Source: Plantago ovata
Taxonomy: Eukaryota > Streptophyta > Magnoliopsida > Lamiales > Plantaginaceae
DNA length: 64,000 bases
NCBI GenBank assembly: GCA_028274465.1
Contig: CM051458.1
Coordinates: forward strand, 25,993,566 to 26,057,565
Reading direction: 5' to 3'
This document shows positions 20,035 through 31,242 of this stretch, piece after piece. The translations under genes were made by a program, and so were the position numbers. The notes beneath the pieces were generated by a model. The model was not told the origin of the DNA and did not search any database. It worked only from the letters and a program-made list of their open reading frames with translations. Each line of letters starts with the position of its first letter. Position 1 is the first letter of the stretch.

Positions 20035-21855
20035 CTAGTGCCAGTCACCTTTATGCCTAATGCCCAGATTAGCATAATGTCTTAAGTGGACTTCCACTGA
20101 TAAGACCTTGGTGAAAGGATCTGCCACGTTGTCTGTGGTTGAGACACGTTCTATACTAACTTCTCCTCTATCTATAATCTCACGTATAACGTGATATTTT
20201 CTAAGTACATGTTTGTTCTTGTTTGTAGATCTAGGCTCCCTAGCTTGAGCGACGGCGCCCGTATTGTCACAATAAATCGTTATTGGACTGGGAGCAGGAA
20301 CAACCCTCAATTCCTTCAAGAACTCTGAAATCCAGACAGCTTCTTTCGATGCTTCTGATGCAGCAATGTACTCGGCCTCTGTGGATGAGTCAGCAACCGT
20401 GGCTTGCTTAGAACTCTTCCAACAGACAGCTCCTCCGTTCAATTTGAATACGTATCCTGTCTGTGACTTAAAGTCATCAGGATCTGATTCAAATCCAGCG
20501 TTGACATACCCAGGCATCTTCAATTCTGGTTCTCCACCAAACACCAAGAACATCTCTTTAGTCCGTCTAAGGTACTTAAGAATGTTCTTCACAGCAGTCC
20601 AGTGAGGTACTCCTGGATTCTATTGGTGTCGACAAGTGACACTAAGCGCATATGCCACATCGGGCCTTGTGCAATTCATTGCATACATTATAGACCCTAC
20701 TGCCGAAGCATAGGGTACACGACTCATTGCATTTCTTTCTTCATCAGTTTTAGGACCATCCTTAACTGATAAGACAATCCCATGCCTAGCTGGGAGAAAG
20801 CCTCTCTTTGAGTCGTCCATCTTATAACGCTTCAGTACTTTGTCGATGTAGGTGGACTGTGTCATTCCCAACATACTCTTGGATCTATCTCTAAAGATCT
20901 TGATCCCTAGGATGTAGTTCGCTTCACCCAAGTCCTTCATCGAGAAGGTACTTGATAACCAAACTTTAGTCTCTTCAAGCATACAGACATTGTTTCCCAT
21001 GATCAAAATGTCATCTACATAAATGATCATGAAAACAACTCCTTTGTCGCTGTGTCTCGCATAGACACAGGGATCTTCCTTGCTTATGATGAAGTCAAAC
21101 GATTTGATAGCTTCATCAAAGCGGATATTCCAGCTCCTTAACGCTTGCTTTAGCCCATAGATGGATCTCTGTAATTTGCATACAGCAGTTGGCCTGGTTT
21201 TACTAATAAAACCTTCCGGCTGTACCATATAGACCTCTTCCTCAAGGTTGCCATTGAGGAAGGCTGTCTTTACATCCATCTGCCAAATTTCATAATCATA
21301 GTAGGCAGCTATCGCAAGTAGAATTCGAATGGACTTCAATTTTGCTACTGGTGAAAAGGTTTCATCGTAATCGATGCCATACCTTTGCGTGTAGCCTTTT
21401 GCCACAAGCCTAGCTTTGTGCGTCTGTACCTTGCCATCGGCATCTGTCTTTCGTTTAAAGACCCATTTGCACCCAATTGGTCTAACCCCTTGGGGCAAGT
21501 CTACCAAGTTCCAAACTTGGTTCTGGTACATTGAATCCATTTCTAATTCCATGGCCTCTTGCCATTTGTCTGAGTCAATATCAATTATTGCCTCTTTGTA
21601 GGTCTCGGGATCTTCCCGATCTGATAAACCGACATAAAGTTCACTGATGTCTTCTATCATAAGGCTTTGCTTCTGAGGTCCTCTAAGGATCCTCTTCGAC
21701 CTACTGGAGCTCGACTTGTTCTGGTGCTTTTCTTTTCTGGCTTCGCGTAACACGAACATTATCAGTGGGTACTGATGCAGCTGGTCGTTGGGCGCGACCC
21801 TGTTCCCTTGCGGGAGGCTGCTCTTGTGCAACTTGTTGCACAGGTTGGTTGACAA
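20035..21855 (-). pseudogene. Inner copia reverse transcriptase and RNase H, one in-frame stop
   Basis: The frame from about 21710 to 20620 holds the copia reverse transcriptase: WVFKRK, ARLVAKGYTQRYGIDYDETFSPVAK, WQMDVKTAFLNG and the catalytic YVDDILIMG, intact. A TAG at 20620-20622, where the outer copy has CAG, ends it. The same frame resumes and encodes the RNase H region (20592-20035) with SSTEAEYIA, the CDNTGA motif and the C-terminal ADPFTK. A one-base insertion near 21715 puts it out of frame with the integrase ORF. Residues before about 21700 in this frame are out-of-phase readings. Confidence 0.88.
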
Positions 21856-22800
21856 CGGGTTCTACAGGTGTGGTTTCAACTGTTGATCTAATCACAGGAC
21901 TCCCACTGACTATGACATGCCTAGCAAGTGTCATATCATCACCCTTGTCTGCTTCGAAAGCTCCCACTGAACTTGAGTCCAAATCAGAAGATTTAAAGAC
22001 CTCATGTTCGCGCGTGTCAAAGTCTTGAATTTCTTCAAGTTCTATCATATCATCTAACCTCTCTTCTTCGAGGTATTCAGCTTCTAAAAACTTCACGTTT
22101 TTAGACACGATCACCTTGTGATCTTCAGCATGATAGAATTCATAGCCTCTCGTCTGACGAGGATAGCCTATGAAATATACTTTGACACCCTTGGCATCTA
22201 ACTTATCAATGAGCATCAGCTTGACTATCACAGGACAGCCCCAAGGTCTAAGATAGCCTAATGAAGGCTTCTTTTCCTTCCATAACTCATAAGGAGTTTT
22301 CTCCACTGATTTAGATGGTACACGGTTCAGAATGTAGATTGCAGTTTGTAATGCATATCCCCACAGATACTTTGGAAGAGTCGAGAATCCAATCATTGAT
22401 CTTACCATGTCTAACAGGGTTCGATTTCTCCTCTCAGACACACCGTTTAACTGTGGTGTTCCAGGAGGAGTCCATTGCGATTGAATCCCATTTTCCTTCA
22501 AGTAATCGATAAATTCTTCACTAAGGTATTCACCTCCTCGATCCGATCGAAGAGTGACTATCCTTAGGTTCAATTCATTCTCGACCTCATTCCTAAACTC
22601 CTTGAATTTCCCAAAGGTCTCGGATTTATTCTTCATAAGAAAGATATATCCATACCTTGAGAAATCGTCAGTAAAGGTAACGAAGTAAGAATAACCCCCA
22701 CGCGCATGGACTTTAAACGGTCCACATACATCGGTATGTATGAGCTCTAAGCAGCGAGTGGCACGAACACCTTGTCCAACAAAGGTTTGTTCGTCATCTT
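21701..22800 (-). pseudogene. Inner copia integrase
   Basis: From 22636 the frame has [25 protein letters not shown] with the catalytic Glu, and the long linker ending KRKAPEQ, where the frame breaks. Upstream, a one-base loss in a T-run near 22785 relative to the outer copy separates the catalytic core from the zinc finger. The zinc finger's second part keeps CESC, which the outer copy has lost. Integrase would insert the cDNA; this copy would need two frame corrections. Confidence 0.82.
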
Positions 22801-23330
22801 ACCCTTAACACAAGATTCACATGTACCATATGATTCGAAATCAAATGGTTCTAAGTAGTCCAACTTCCTTAGTCTTTGAATCCGTGTTTCATTGATATGG
22901 CCTAGCCAACAATGTCATAGATAAGATGGATTATTCTTCTTACTTGAAGACGGTTGTTTGTTATGTATTTGAAATAAAGGTAGACTACTTTGCAAAATAT
23001 ATAAACCATTCACTAAGCGAGCTTTTCCACAATACTGGTCATTTAATGAAAAATAACAAGTATCAGGAAAAACCCAAATTGTCCAACAATGGAATGGAAA
23101 TAATATTTCTGCCAATGGATGGAACAAAATAAACGCTATCAAGTTCTAAACATTGTCCTGAAGGTAAATCTATCTTGCAGCGTCCAACGTTTGGCTTCAG
23201 TTGGATTGCCGTTGCCAACATGCAAGTTGATTTCATCTTATTTGACTAGCCTGTGTTCAATGGCCCCTTGCACATTATTATAAATGTGCGAGCCACAGGC
23301 TGTATCTAATACCCAACCATTGGAGTCAAA
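22801..23330 (-). pseudogene. Inner copia protease and pre-integrase region, frameshifted
   Basis: The minus strand encodes a protease segment WVLDTACGSHI near 23310-23275 and the pre-integrase region CYFSLNDQYCGKARLVNGLYILQ near 23060-22990. Several frame changes break the reading relative to the outer copy. The catalytic Asp of the LDTACG motif is present. Confidence 0.75.
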
Positions 23331-23401
23331 AGTAGTCATGTCCATTTCAATAACAAACATACCTGAGCTAGAAGCCGGCGGCTTCTTAGCTTGATCTGCC
23401 C

Positions 23402-24194
23402 TTAGTTTAGGACAATCATTCTTCCAATGCCCTTTCTGCTTACAGAAAAGACATTCATCTGTGTGTACCGTTCCTTCTTGAACTTCCTTTTCTGGTTCAG
23501 ACGCTTAGGCTTATCACTCGAAGTGTTTAGCCTTGGCTCCCGAATTTCCCTTACCCTTAGCACCTTTGTTTCTCGGGTTTGGGTTAGACGGTTGCCCAAC
23601 AAGCATGATCGACTTTTCCTTCTTAGGAAGAGTTTGATCATATGTCTTCAGCAGATTATGAAGTTCAGGCAGTGTAACGTCTTTCGCATTCATCGTGTAA
23701 TTAATGATGAACTGCGAATACGAACTCGGCAATGATTGAAGGACAAAGATCACCATGATCTTATTCTCATCTTGAGAACATGTTCAGACATGTTCCCTCC
23801 TTCATTGAGCTTGCATCTGTGTATCTCTTTGATCAAATCAAATTCAACACTTCTAGCTGTCGTCTTAAAGACCGACTCAAGATGCTTCAGCATCTCATAC
23901 GATAACATGCTTTCATGTTGCCTCTGCAGCTCATTGCTCATTGCCGCCAGCATAATACACTGCGCGGATCTAGCATCCTTATGATGCTTATCAGACCTTG
24001 CCTTGTTGGCTTGATTCCAAATCAGCAACTTTATCGGGAGTCTGATTCTCGGGACACATGGGATTAGCCTCGTCCAAGACGTACTCAATCCTTTCGTACC
24101 TCAGCACCAAACATATATTCCTGATCCAATCTAGGAAGTTTGGTTCGGTCAAAATTTGCTTCTCTAAGACAGCACGGAGCGAGATTCTCGCCAT
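23402..24194 (-). pseudogene. Inner copia Gag (UBN2-type) with zinc knuckle, frameshifted
   Basis: The start is the ATG at 24194 (MARISLRAVLEKQILTEPNF). The Gag domain continues in a second frame (24088-23750: SAQCIMLAAMSNELQRQHES, VFKTTARSVEFDLIKEIHRCK) and a third (23756-23514: LPSSYSQFIINYTMNAKDVTLPEL). A CCHC zinc knuckle (CLFCKQKGHWKNDC) lies at about 23402-23445. At least two frame changes, near 24085 and 23755, break the protein. Gag would build the virus-like particle and bind RNA through the knuckle. Confidence 0.82.
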
Positions 24195-24680
24195 TTCGGT
24201 TTCCAGGAGAAATAATATAGAACGAAAATAATAAATCAACTATTGAAATATTATTTCTAAATACACAGTCAACATAACTAAACAACAAGGTCCTTTAGCT
24301 GTTTAGCTCCCACTATTTTCACATATGCTTGCCCCCACAACAAACATACGGGTAATGTCCAACAAGTTACCGTTGTGGCCAAGATCCAAATCCATATTAT
24401 GCCTTGCTCCAACGGGGGCTGGTCGCATAGCATAATATGACCAGTTGGACTAGTAAGACTATCCAATTGCGTCACGCAACTCTTGGTTGTTAAATCTAAT
24501 TTAACCCGATGCCCTACATATTGCACCTATCGAGGTCGCTAGATACAATATGCAGTAAGTCATAACCATAGGCTTACTCTAGTTTGACGATTACTGCGAG
24601 TCTTGTAAGACGAGGTCGCCAATACAAGAAAACGCAATGAAAGTTCAAAATTAAAGCACCCTATGGAAAGCATCTCAGAA

Positions 24681-24684
<4 letters not shown>

Positions 24685-24713
<29 letters not shown>
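24685..24713. repeat. (AT)n microsatellite
   Basis: An uninterrupted AT run of about 29 bp lies within the leader, flanked by ATAC on each side. It is likely to vary in length. Confidence 0.85.
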
Positions 24714-24718
<5 letters not shown>

Positions 24719-24783
24719 TTCCGTACTTATATTGGTTGGGGCTTGTAGCTTGAGGGTTGTTATCAGTCATCTACAAACAAATA

Positions 24784-24960
24784 AGGGCGTCGCCTACCCA
24801 TCATGCATGAACGGTCTACACGTAATGGATGCCGCCTATCAATTCTAGTTCTAAACGCGGTCAAGCATATAATGGGTGCCGCCTACCCATACATAAATAT
24901 GCGGTCCGACATATAAGAGGGCGCCGCCTACCCTCGCATGCATAGCGGTCGAACGGAATG
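24784..24960 (-). repeat. Degenerate tandem repeat, four units of about 45 bp
   Basis: Each unit starts with a GG(G/A)YGYCGCCTA core and ends with a CGGTC block. The cores lie near 24786, 24829, 24874 and 24919. The AT-rich spacers vary. The repeats lie in the RNA leader between primer site and gag. Confidence 0.7.
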
Positions 24961-25440
24961 TAAAACATGGTATTTAAACATGCATTGTCAAACAATAGCA
25001 TATTGAGCATATGAAACAAGTAGTAGCCTATGTGAATGACAAATGACTTCATAATTTCATTATAAAAATTATAATCCCATACTTATAATCTCTATGAAAT
25101 AATTGAAAATTTGGACTAGATTGAACATTTGAAAATTCTATTAACCAAGTAGCAATTTTCGAAAACCCGAAGGACTTAATTGTAATTTTAAAAACCTTAG
25201 AGGTGTTAAATCTAAAATTCAAAAGTAGAAGGACTAATTTGCAATAAACAATAAATTGATAAATTACAAATAAGCCCTTTAACTTTATACTAATTAAATT
25301 TAACGCCTCTAGTTTAAAACAATTACAATTAAATCATATTTATATTCCAAATATAAAATTCAATCCTCAAAACTTTCAAAATTCGATTTTGGGTCCAACC
25401 CTAAAATATATATATAATTTTTATTTTTTTTATTAAAACG

Positions 25441-25612
25441 TGGGACGGGACCTAGTCCCGCCCCCTCCCGGTGCCCGCGGCACGCGGGTACCGAACGCCG
25501 CGGGTGCAGGCGCCCGTGCCGCAGGCAGGGCGCCAGCGGCCGCAGGCGCCCGTGCGCCTGCGTCACGCAGGCGGCAAGCCGCCGCTTGCGTCGCGCAAGC
25601 GGCCCGGTCAAA
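25441..25612. other. GC-rich block in the leader
   Basis: About 170 bp is very GC-rich, whereas both flanks are strongly AT-rich. It contains inverted repeats such as GGGAC...GTCCC and repeated GGCGCCCGTGC-type words. The open frames on both strands (for example 25360-25611 and 25440-25661) come from the lack of A/T-rich stop codons. Confidence 0.75.
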
Positions 25613-25774
25613 AATATATATATTTAAAATTTTTTTTTTTTTTCAAAGATATAAATTCTAAATTTATATAAAAAACAAAACTTTTGAAAATCGAATTCAT
25701 CATAGAATCAATTGCATCCACATATCTACAAAATCATACAATATATATACGTATATACGTAATCAATTAACCTC

Positions 25775-25787
25775 GCTCTGATACCAC
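25775..25787 (-). other. Inner copia primer binding site (tRNA-iMet)
   Basis: The minus strand reads TGGTATCAGAGC one base inside the 5' LTR. This is the standard complement to the 3' end of initiator tRNA-Met used by plant copia elements. It sets the element's direction. Confidence 0.88.
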
Positions 25788-25788
25788 T

Positions 25789-27887
25789 GTAAGAAAATAT
25801 GGTCAGAGTTACCCCTAGGGTACGCAGCGGAATTTTAAAAATTTTCTTAACATACTGGTTAATTGATTATGCATATGTCGTATATATATAAACACGTCAA
25901 TTAGAAGACTAACCTTACTTCCAAAGCAGCTTCCAAGTCTTCGTAATAATCCGGTGTATCTTCTCCTTCGTCGAAGTCGAAGATATCTACAATACTCTGT
26001 ATATCTGCAAGACAATAAGAGTTAGTTTCCAGCTCCTAGAACCTCAACCTTGGTATCCACGGATGAACAGCCTATCGGAAGAATGCTAGGATATTCTTTA
26101 TGTGACCAAGAAGACGGGGTGGCAATTCCCTCCGGCGGCAGTGTGCGCGCGCGTGAGGCTAAGGGAGGAGGTGAGAGTTTTTATTTTCTCTAAGAAAACT
26201 GGGTAGAATAACTGTGTACCAAAATCACACGTAAAATCGTCTGTAAAACTCTCTCCAATAGTCTACTATATATAGTAGTCTATAGAAGCCTAAAGCATAA
26301 GCAATTAGACTTCGTAAAGGAATAAGAATCTAATTCTTATCGCACAAGGAAACCAATATCAAGTCTAGATTCATTCCCAATCAAATCAAAACTCAATCAG
26401 GAAAATCTAACTTATCCCTTGGACTTCTAATAGAGGAAGGAGTCGAACTCCTTCCCCTATTCTGCCATGCGCGCGCGCTCGCGCCTTTCCTACGGCAATC
26501 CAAACTCCAAGTAGATTTTTGGACCCACATATATTTCTAAGGCAATCCAAACTCCAAGTAGATTTTTGCCCAAGTGCATATGTTAATTCTAAATTAACAT
26601 ATCCTTTACAATCAAACCTCCATTATATTTCCAAAATATAATCTTTAATTGTATTTACATAAAATACAATTACTTAGCCAATTCAATTAATAATTCCAAA
26701 TAATTAATTGAGCCACCAATTATTATAATTAATTCCAAATTAATCATAATCCATCTATCACAATTAATTCCAAATTAATTGCGATTCCATCTTCAAGGAT
26801 ATTCTGATAGGCTGAATCACCGCATAGTGTGACCCATAGGGGCTCACCGTATTAAGCAAGTCCTAGACTAGGCAACATGGAATTCCTAGACGGTTCCATT
26901 TGCAATATTAATACGTGAGGACGTTTGAGAGGTTTCTCAAAGCTAACCCTTTCGTTGCGAAGCCTGTTGCGCTCAACGCGGCGATGGTAACGTCCCTTCA
27001 TCTGACTTGCTCGGATGTATCTAGGATCGATGAAGTGTCTATCCCAATAATACATCCACGGGCGTCTCAGGGAGTTGCTTGGTTAAGATATACTTATGAC
27101 CATCATAATATATCATTTGCACTGGCCAGTGACTTTACCAACACAACTATGCAGACTACGAGCAGTGCTCTCCTGTGCTACACTTGAGAGATGAATCCTT
27201 CACAGAATCACTTATCACCCCCATTTGTATTTAGCCATAATCCTGGATCGTGTCTTAGGTCAACTGCTTATTCAGAGCTGACATCGACGGGTCCACCAAG
27301 GATATGGAGCAACAAATGTGATGATAAAGTCCTGTAAGTGCAAAGGACGAATGGCATCACTTCGACAACTCACCGGTTCCCATAGACACGTCGGTGTAGA
27401 GTATACATCGATGGGAGTGTCCGGTGGGTACTTCCATTGTTCGATAAAGCTTCTTCGAACAACTATGCGCAGTTATGGGAACGTTCCTTGATTATCCAAC
27501 AATCCGTTCCGTGGCCGTGGGATCGGCTCACACTTGCTCCAACAAGTATAACCTCCACGTATACTAGTCTTGTCAGGTTCATTCAGACCCCCACATCCGA
27601 GATGTACCACGACTAGGGAGAGTTTGGGATAGATGATAACTCACATAGCTCGCACTAACTGTGTGATCGGTCATCTATCCGAGGGGACATGTTCAGTATC
27701 AATACAGACAGCAATATAGATATGACATGCTGCAGCCTGGTGTAATATAAATATGAAAGCAATACTCAACAGTAAAATGAAATAAACATATATTATATTA
27801 TGTTGACCTGTGTAATAGTACATATATATCCTCTACAAGGGCACCATGCCCTTAGTAAGGATTGTCTCTAGGACATATACACTATCA
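25789..27887 (-). repeat. Inner copia 5' LTR
   Basis: This 2099-bp LTR differs from its partner by scattered substitutions and one patch. At 26494-26520 a 27-bp word duplicated from 26542-26568 replaces a GGGTCC hairpin found in the other LTRs. The palindromic TATA box is at 26263-26278. Confidence 0.92.
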
Positions 27888-29125
27888 AAGACTGCCTTCC
27901 TCAATGGCAACCTTGAGGAAGAGGTCTATATGGTACAGTCGGAAGGTTTTATTAGTAAAACCAGGCCAACTGCTGTATGCAAATTACAAAGATCCATCTA
28001 TGGGCTAAAGCAAGTGTCTAGGAGCTGGAATATCCACTTTGATGAAGCTGTCAAATCGTTTGACTTCATCAGAAGCAAGGAAGATCCCTGTGTCTACGCT
28101 AGGCACAGCGACAAGGGAGTCATTTTCATGATCATCTATGTTGATGACATTTTGATCATGGGAAACAATGTCTCTATGCTAGAAGAGACTAAAGTTTGGT
28201 TATCAAGTACCTTTTCAATGAAGGACTTGGGTGAAGCGAACTACATCCTAGGGATCAAGATCTATAGAGATAGATCCAAGAGGATGTTAGGATTGACACA
28301 GTCCACCTACATTGACAAAATACTGAAGCATTAAAAGATGGACGACTCAAAGAGAGGCTTTCTCCCAGCTAGGCATGGGATTGTCTTATCAGTTAAGGAT
28401 GGTCCTAAAACTGATGAAGAAAGAAATGCAATGAGTCGTGTGCCCTATGCTTCGGCAGTAGGGTCTATAATGTATGCAATGAATTGCACCAGGCCCGATG
28501 TGGCATATGCGCTTAGTGTCACTTGTCGACACCAACAGAATCCAGGAGTACCTCACTGGACTGCTGTAAAGAACATTCTTAAGTACCTTAGACGGACTAA
28601 ATAGATATTCTTGGTGTTTGGTGGAGAACCAGAATTAAAGATGTCTGGGTATGTCGACGCTGGATTTGAATCAGATCCTGATGACTTTAAGTCACAGACA
28701 GGATACGTATTCAAATTGAACGGAGGAGCTATCTGTTGGAAGAGTTCTAAGCAAGCCACGGTTGCTGACTCATCCACAGAAGCCGAGTACATTGCTGCAT
28801 CAGAAGCATCAAAAGAAGCTGTCTGGATTTCAGAGTTCTTGAAGGAATTGAGGGTTGTTCCTGCTCCTAGTCCAATAACGATTTATTGTGACAATACGGG
28901 CGCCGTCGCTCAAGCTAAGGAGCCTAGATCTACAAACAAGAACAAACATGTACTTAGAAAGTATCACGTTATACGTGAGATTATTGATAGAGGAGAAGTT
29001 AGTATATAGAACGTGTCTCTACCACGGACAACGTGGCAGATCCTTTCACCAAGGTCTTATCAGTGGAAGTCCACTTAAGACATTATGCTAATCTGGGTAT
29101 TAAGCATAAAGGTGACTGGCTCTAG
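27888..29125 (+). pseudogene. Outer copia pol, second part: reverse transcriptase end and RNase H, with stops
   Basis: The frame resumes right after the AAGAC duplication: AFLNGNLEEEVYMVQ, YGLKQ, the catalytic YVDDILIMG, then RNase H (SSTEAEYIA, CDNTGA, ADPFTK) and a final GDWL stop at 29123-29125. Three in-frame stops break it: TAA 28332-28334, TAG 28602-28604 and TAG 29007-29009. The last comes from a 2-bp TA insertion that also shifts the frame. The first codons of the open frame starting at 27846 belong to the inner LTR. Confidence 0.88.
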
Positions 29126-29128
29126 TCC

Positions 29129-29139
29129 AAGTGGGGGAT
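29129..29139 (+). other. Outer copia polypurine tract
   Basis: AAGTGGGGGAT directly precedes the TG of the right LTR at 29140. This is the usual site of plus-strand priming. Confidence 0.75.
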
Positions 29140-31237
29140 TGATAGTGTATATGTCCTAGAGACAGTCCTTATTAAGGGCATGCAGCCCTTATAGAGGGCA
29201 TATATGTACTATTACACAGGTCAACGTAATATAATATATGTTTGTTGTTTGACTATTGAGTATCACTTTCATATTTATATTACACCAGGCATGCAGCATG
29301 TCATATCTCTATTTCTGTCTGTATTGATATTAAACATGTCCCCTCGGATAGATGACCGATCACACAGATAGTGGGAGCTATGTGAGTTATCATCTATCCC
29401 AAAGTCTCCCTAGTCGAGGTTCATCTCGGATGTAGGGGTCTAAATGAACCAGCTGAGACTAGTATGCGTGGAGGTTATACTTGTTGGAGCAAGTGTGAGC
29501 CGATCCCACGGCCACGGAACGGATTGTTGGACAATCAAGAAACGTTCCCATAACTGCGCATAGTTGTTCGAAGGATGATTTCCGATAAATGGAAGTACCC
29601 ACCGGACACTCCCATCGATGTATACTCTACACCGAAGTGTCTATAGGATCCGGTAAGTTGTCAAAGTGATGCCAGTCGTACTTTGGACTTACAGGACTTT
29701 ATCATCACATTTGTTGCCCCATATCCTTGGTGGACCCATCGATGTCAGCTCTGAATAAGCAGTTGACCTAAGACACGATCCAGGATTATGGCTACATACA
29801 AATGGGGATGATAAGTGTTTCTGTGAAGGATTCATCTCTCATGTGTAGCACAGGAGAGTACTGCTCATAGTCGTCATAGTTGTGTTGGTAAAGTCACTGG
29901 CCAGTGCATCGATATATTATGATAGTCATAAGTATATCTTCGTAACCAAGCAACTCCCTGAGACGCCCGTGGATGTATTATTGGGATAGACACATCATCG
30001 ATCCTAGATGCATTCGAGTCAGTCAGATGAAGGGACGTTACCATCGCCGCGTTGAGCGCAACAGGCTTCGCAACGAAAGGGTTTGCTTTGAGAAACCTCT
30101 CAAACGTCCTCATGTATTAATATTGCAAATGGAACCGTCTAGGTTTTCCATTTTTCCTAGTCTAGGACTTTCTTAATACAATGAGGCCCTATGGGTCACA
30201 CTATGTGGTGATTCAGCTTATCAGAATATCCTTGAAGATGGAATCGCAATTGATTTGGAATTAATTGTGATTGATGGATTATAATTGATTTGGAATTAAT
30301 TATAATATTTAGTGGCTCAATTAATGATTTGGAATTATTAATTGAATTGGCTAATTAATTGTATTTTATGTAAATACAATTAAAGATTATATTTTAGAAA
30401 TATAATAGAGGTTTGATTTGAAAGGATATGTTAATTTAGAATTAACATATGCACATGGGCAAAATCTACTTGGAGTTTGAATTGTCCTTAGAACTATAAG
30501 TGGGTCCCAAAATTGGGACCCACCTATTACCCCTAGGAGCGCGTGCGCAGATGGTATAGGGGAAGGAGTTCGACTCCTTCCTCTATTAGAAGTCCAAGGG
30601 ATAAGTTATATTTTCCTGATTGAGTTTTAATTTGATTGGGAATGAATCTAGACTTGAAATTGGTTTTCTAGTGCGATAAGAATTAGATTCTTATTCCTTT
30701 ACGAAGTCTAATTGCTTATGCTTTAGGCCTCTATTGACTACTATATATAGTAGACTATTAGAGAGCTTTTAACATAGACATTCACACAGTTGAATAGACT
30801 TTCATAGAGTTATTCTACCAATTTTCTTAGAGAAAATAAAATCTCTCCCCTTCCTCTATAAGCCACGCGCGCTGCCACCTACCGGAGGAAAATCGCCGCC
30901 CCATCTTCTTGGTCACACAAAGAATATCTTAGCATTCTTCCGAGAGGATGTTCATCCGTGGATACCAAGGTTGAGGTTCTAGGAGCTGGAAACTAACTTT
31001 TATTGTCTTGCAGATAATCAAAGTATTGCAGATATCTTCGAGTTCGACGAAGGAGAAGATTCACCGGATTATTACGAAGACTTGGAAGCTGTACTTGCTT
31101 TTGGAGTACGGTTAGTCTTCTAATTGACGTGTTTAAATATATACGGCATATACATAATCAATTAACCTGTATGTTAAGAATTTTTTTTGAAATTCCGCTG
31201 CGTACCCTAGGGGTAACTCTGACCGTATTTTCTTACA
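29140..31237 (+). repeat. Outer copia right LTR
   Basis: This is an uninterrupted 2098-bp LTR, TGATAGTG to TCTTACA. It shows the empty gypsy target at 29730-29734. The TATA palindrome is at 30738-30753 and a GTGGGTCC/GGACCCAC hairpin at about 30500-30525. Confidence 0.92.
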
Positions 31238-31242
31238 CTTTG
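31238..31242. repeat. Target site duplication of the outer copia, right copy
   Basis: CTTTG matches 5298-5302 exactly and returns to the MULE transposase coding sequence. Confidence 0.85.

Larger units (their letters stand above)
24195..25773 (-). other. Long untranslated leader of the inner copia
   Basis: About 1.6 kb lies between the primer site and the gag ATG, with no coding sequence. It holds a GC-rich block (25441-25612), four degenerate tandem repeats (24784-24960) and an AT microsatellite (24685-24713). The outer copia lacks this whole part. Confidence 0.7.
17930..27887 (-). mobile_element. Inner Ty1/copia element, same family as the outer one, opposite orientation
   Basis: It is bounded by LTRs of 2091 and 2099 bp that differ only at scattered positions in the stretches I compared, and flanked by AAGAC. 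Reading leftward: 5' LTR (25789-27887), tRNA-Met primer site, long leader, gag, protease, integrase, reverse transcriptase-RNase H, purine tract, 3' LTR (17930-20020). It is structurally complete at about 9.96 kb. Its frames carry several frameshifts and a stop, so it is probably a young but inactive copy. It is inserted in the reverse transcriptase of the outer copia. Confidence 0.92.
5303..31237 (+). mobile_element. Outer Ty1/copia element, carrying a gypsy and a second copia insertion
   Basis: The element starts TGATAGTG and ends TCTTACA, with CTTTG duplications on both sides. It sits inside the MULE transposase gene. Its left LTR is interrupted by the gypsy element at 5898-14381 and its reverse transcriptase by the inner copia at 17930-27887. 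Without these it is about 7.5 kb: LTR (2.08 kb), pol beginning in mid-protease, LTR (2.10 kb). It lacks the primer binding site, leader and gag, because the left LTR is joined straight to the protease region at 15872/15873. Confidence 0.9.

Noticed and set aside
24784..24960. CRISPR-like array
   Set aside because: Only four degenerate units with variable blocks occur, inside a plant retrotransposon leader, with no cas genes.
25360..25671. Overlapping Ala/Arg/Pro-rich open frames on both strands in the GC-rich block
   Set aside because: They exist in several frames at once, as expected where stop codons are rare in GC-rich DNA, and match no family.
31207..31237. Open frame linking the MULE transposase to a short tail in the copia LTR
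   Set aside because: The last residues come from the LTR terminus; the true exon is interrupted there.
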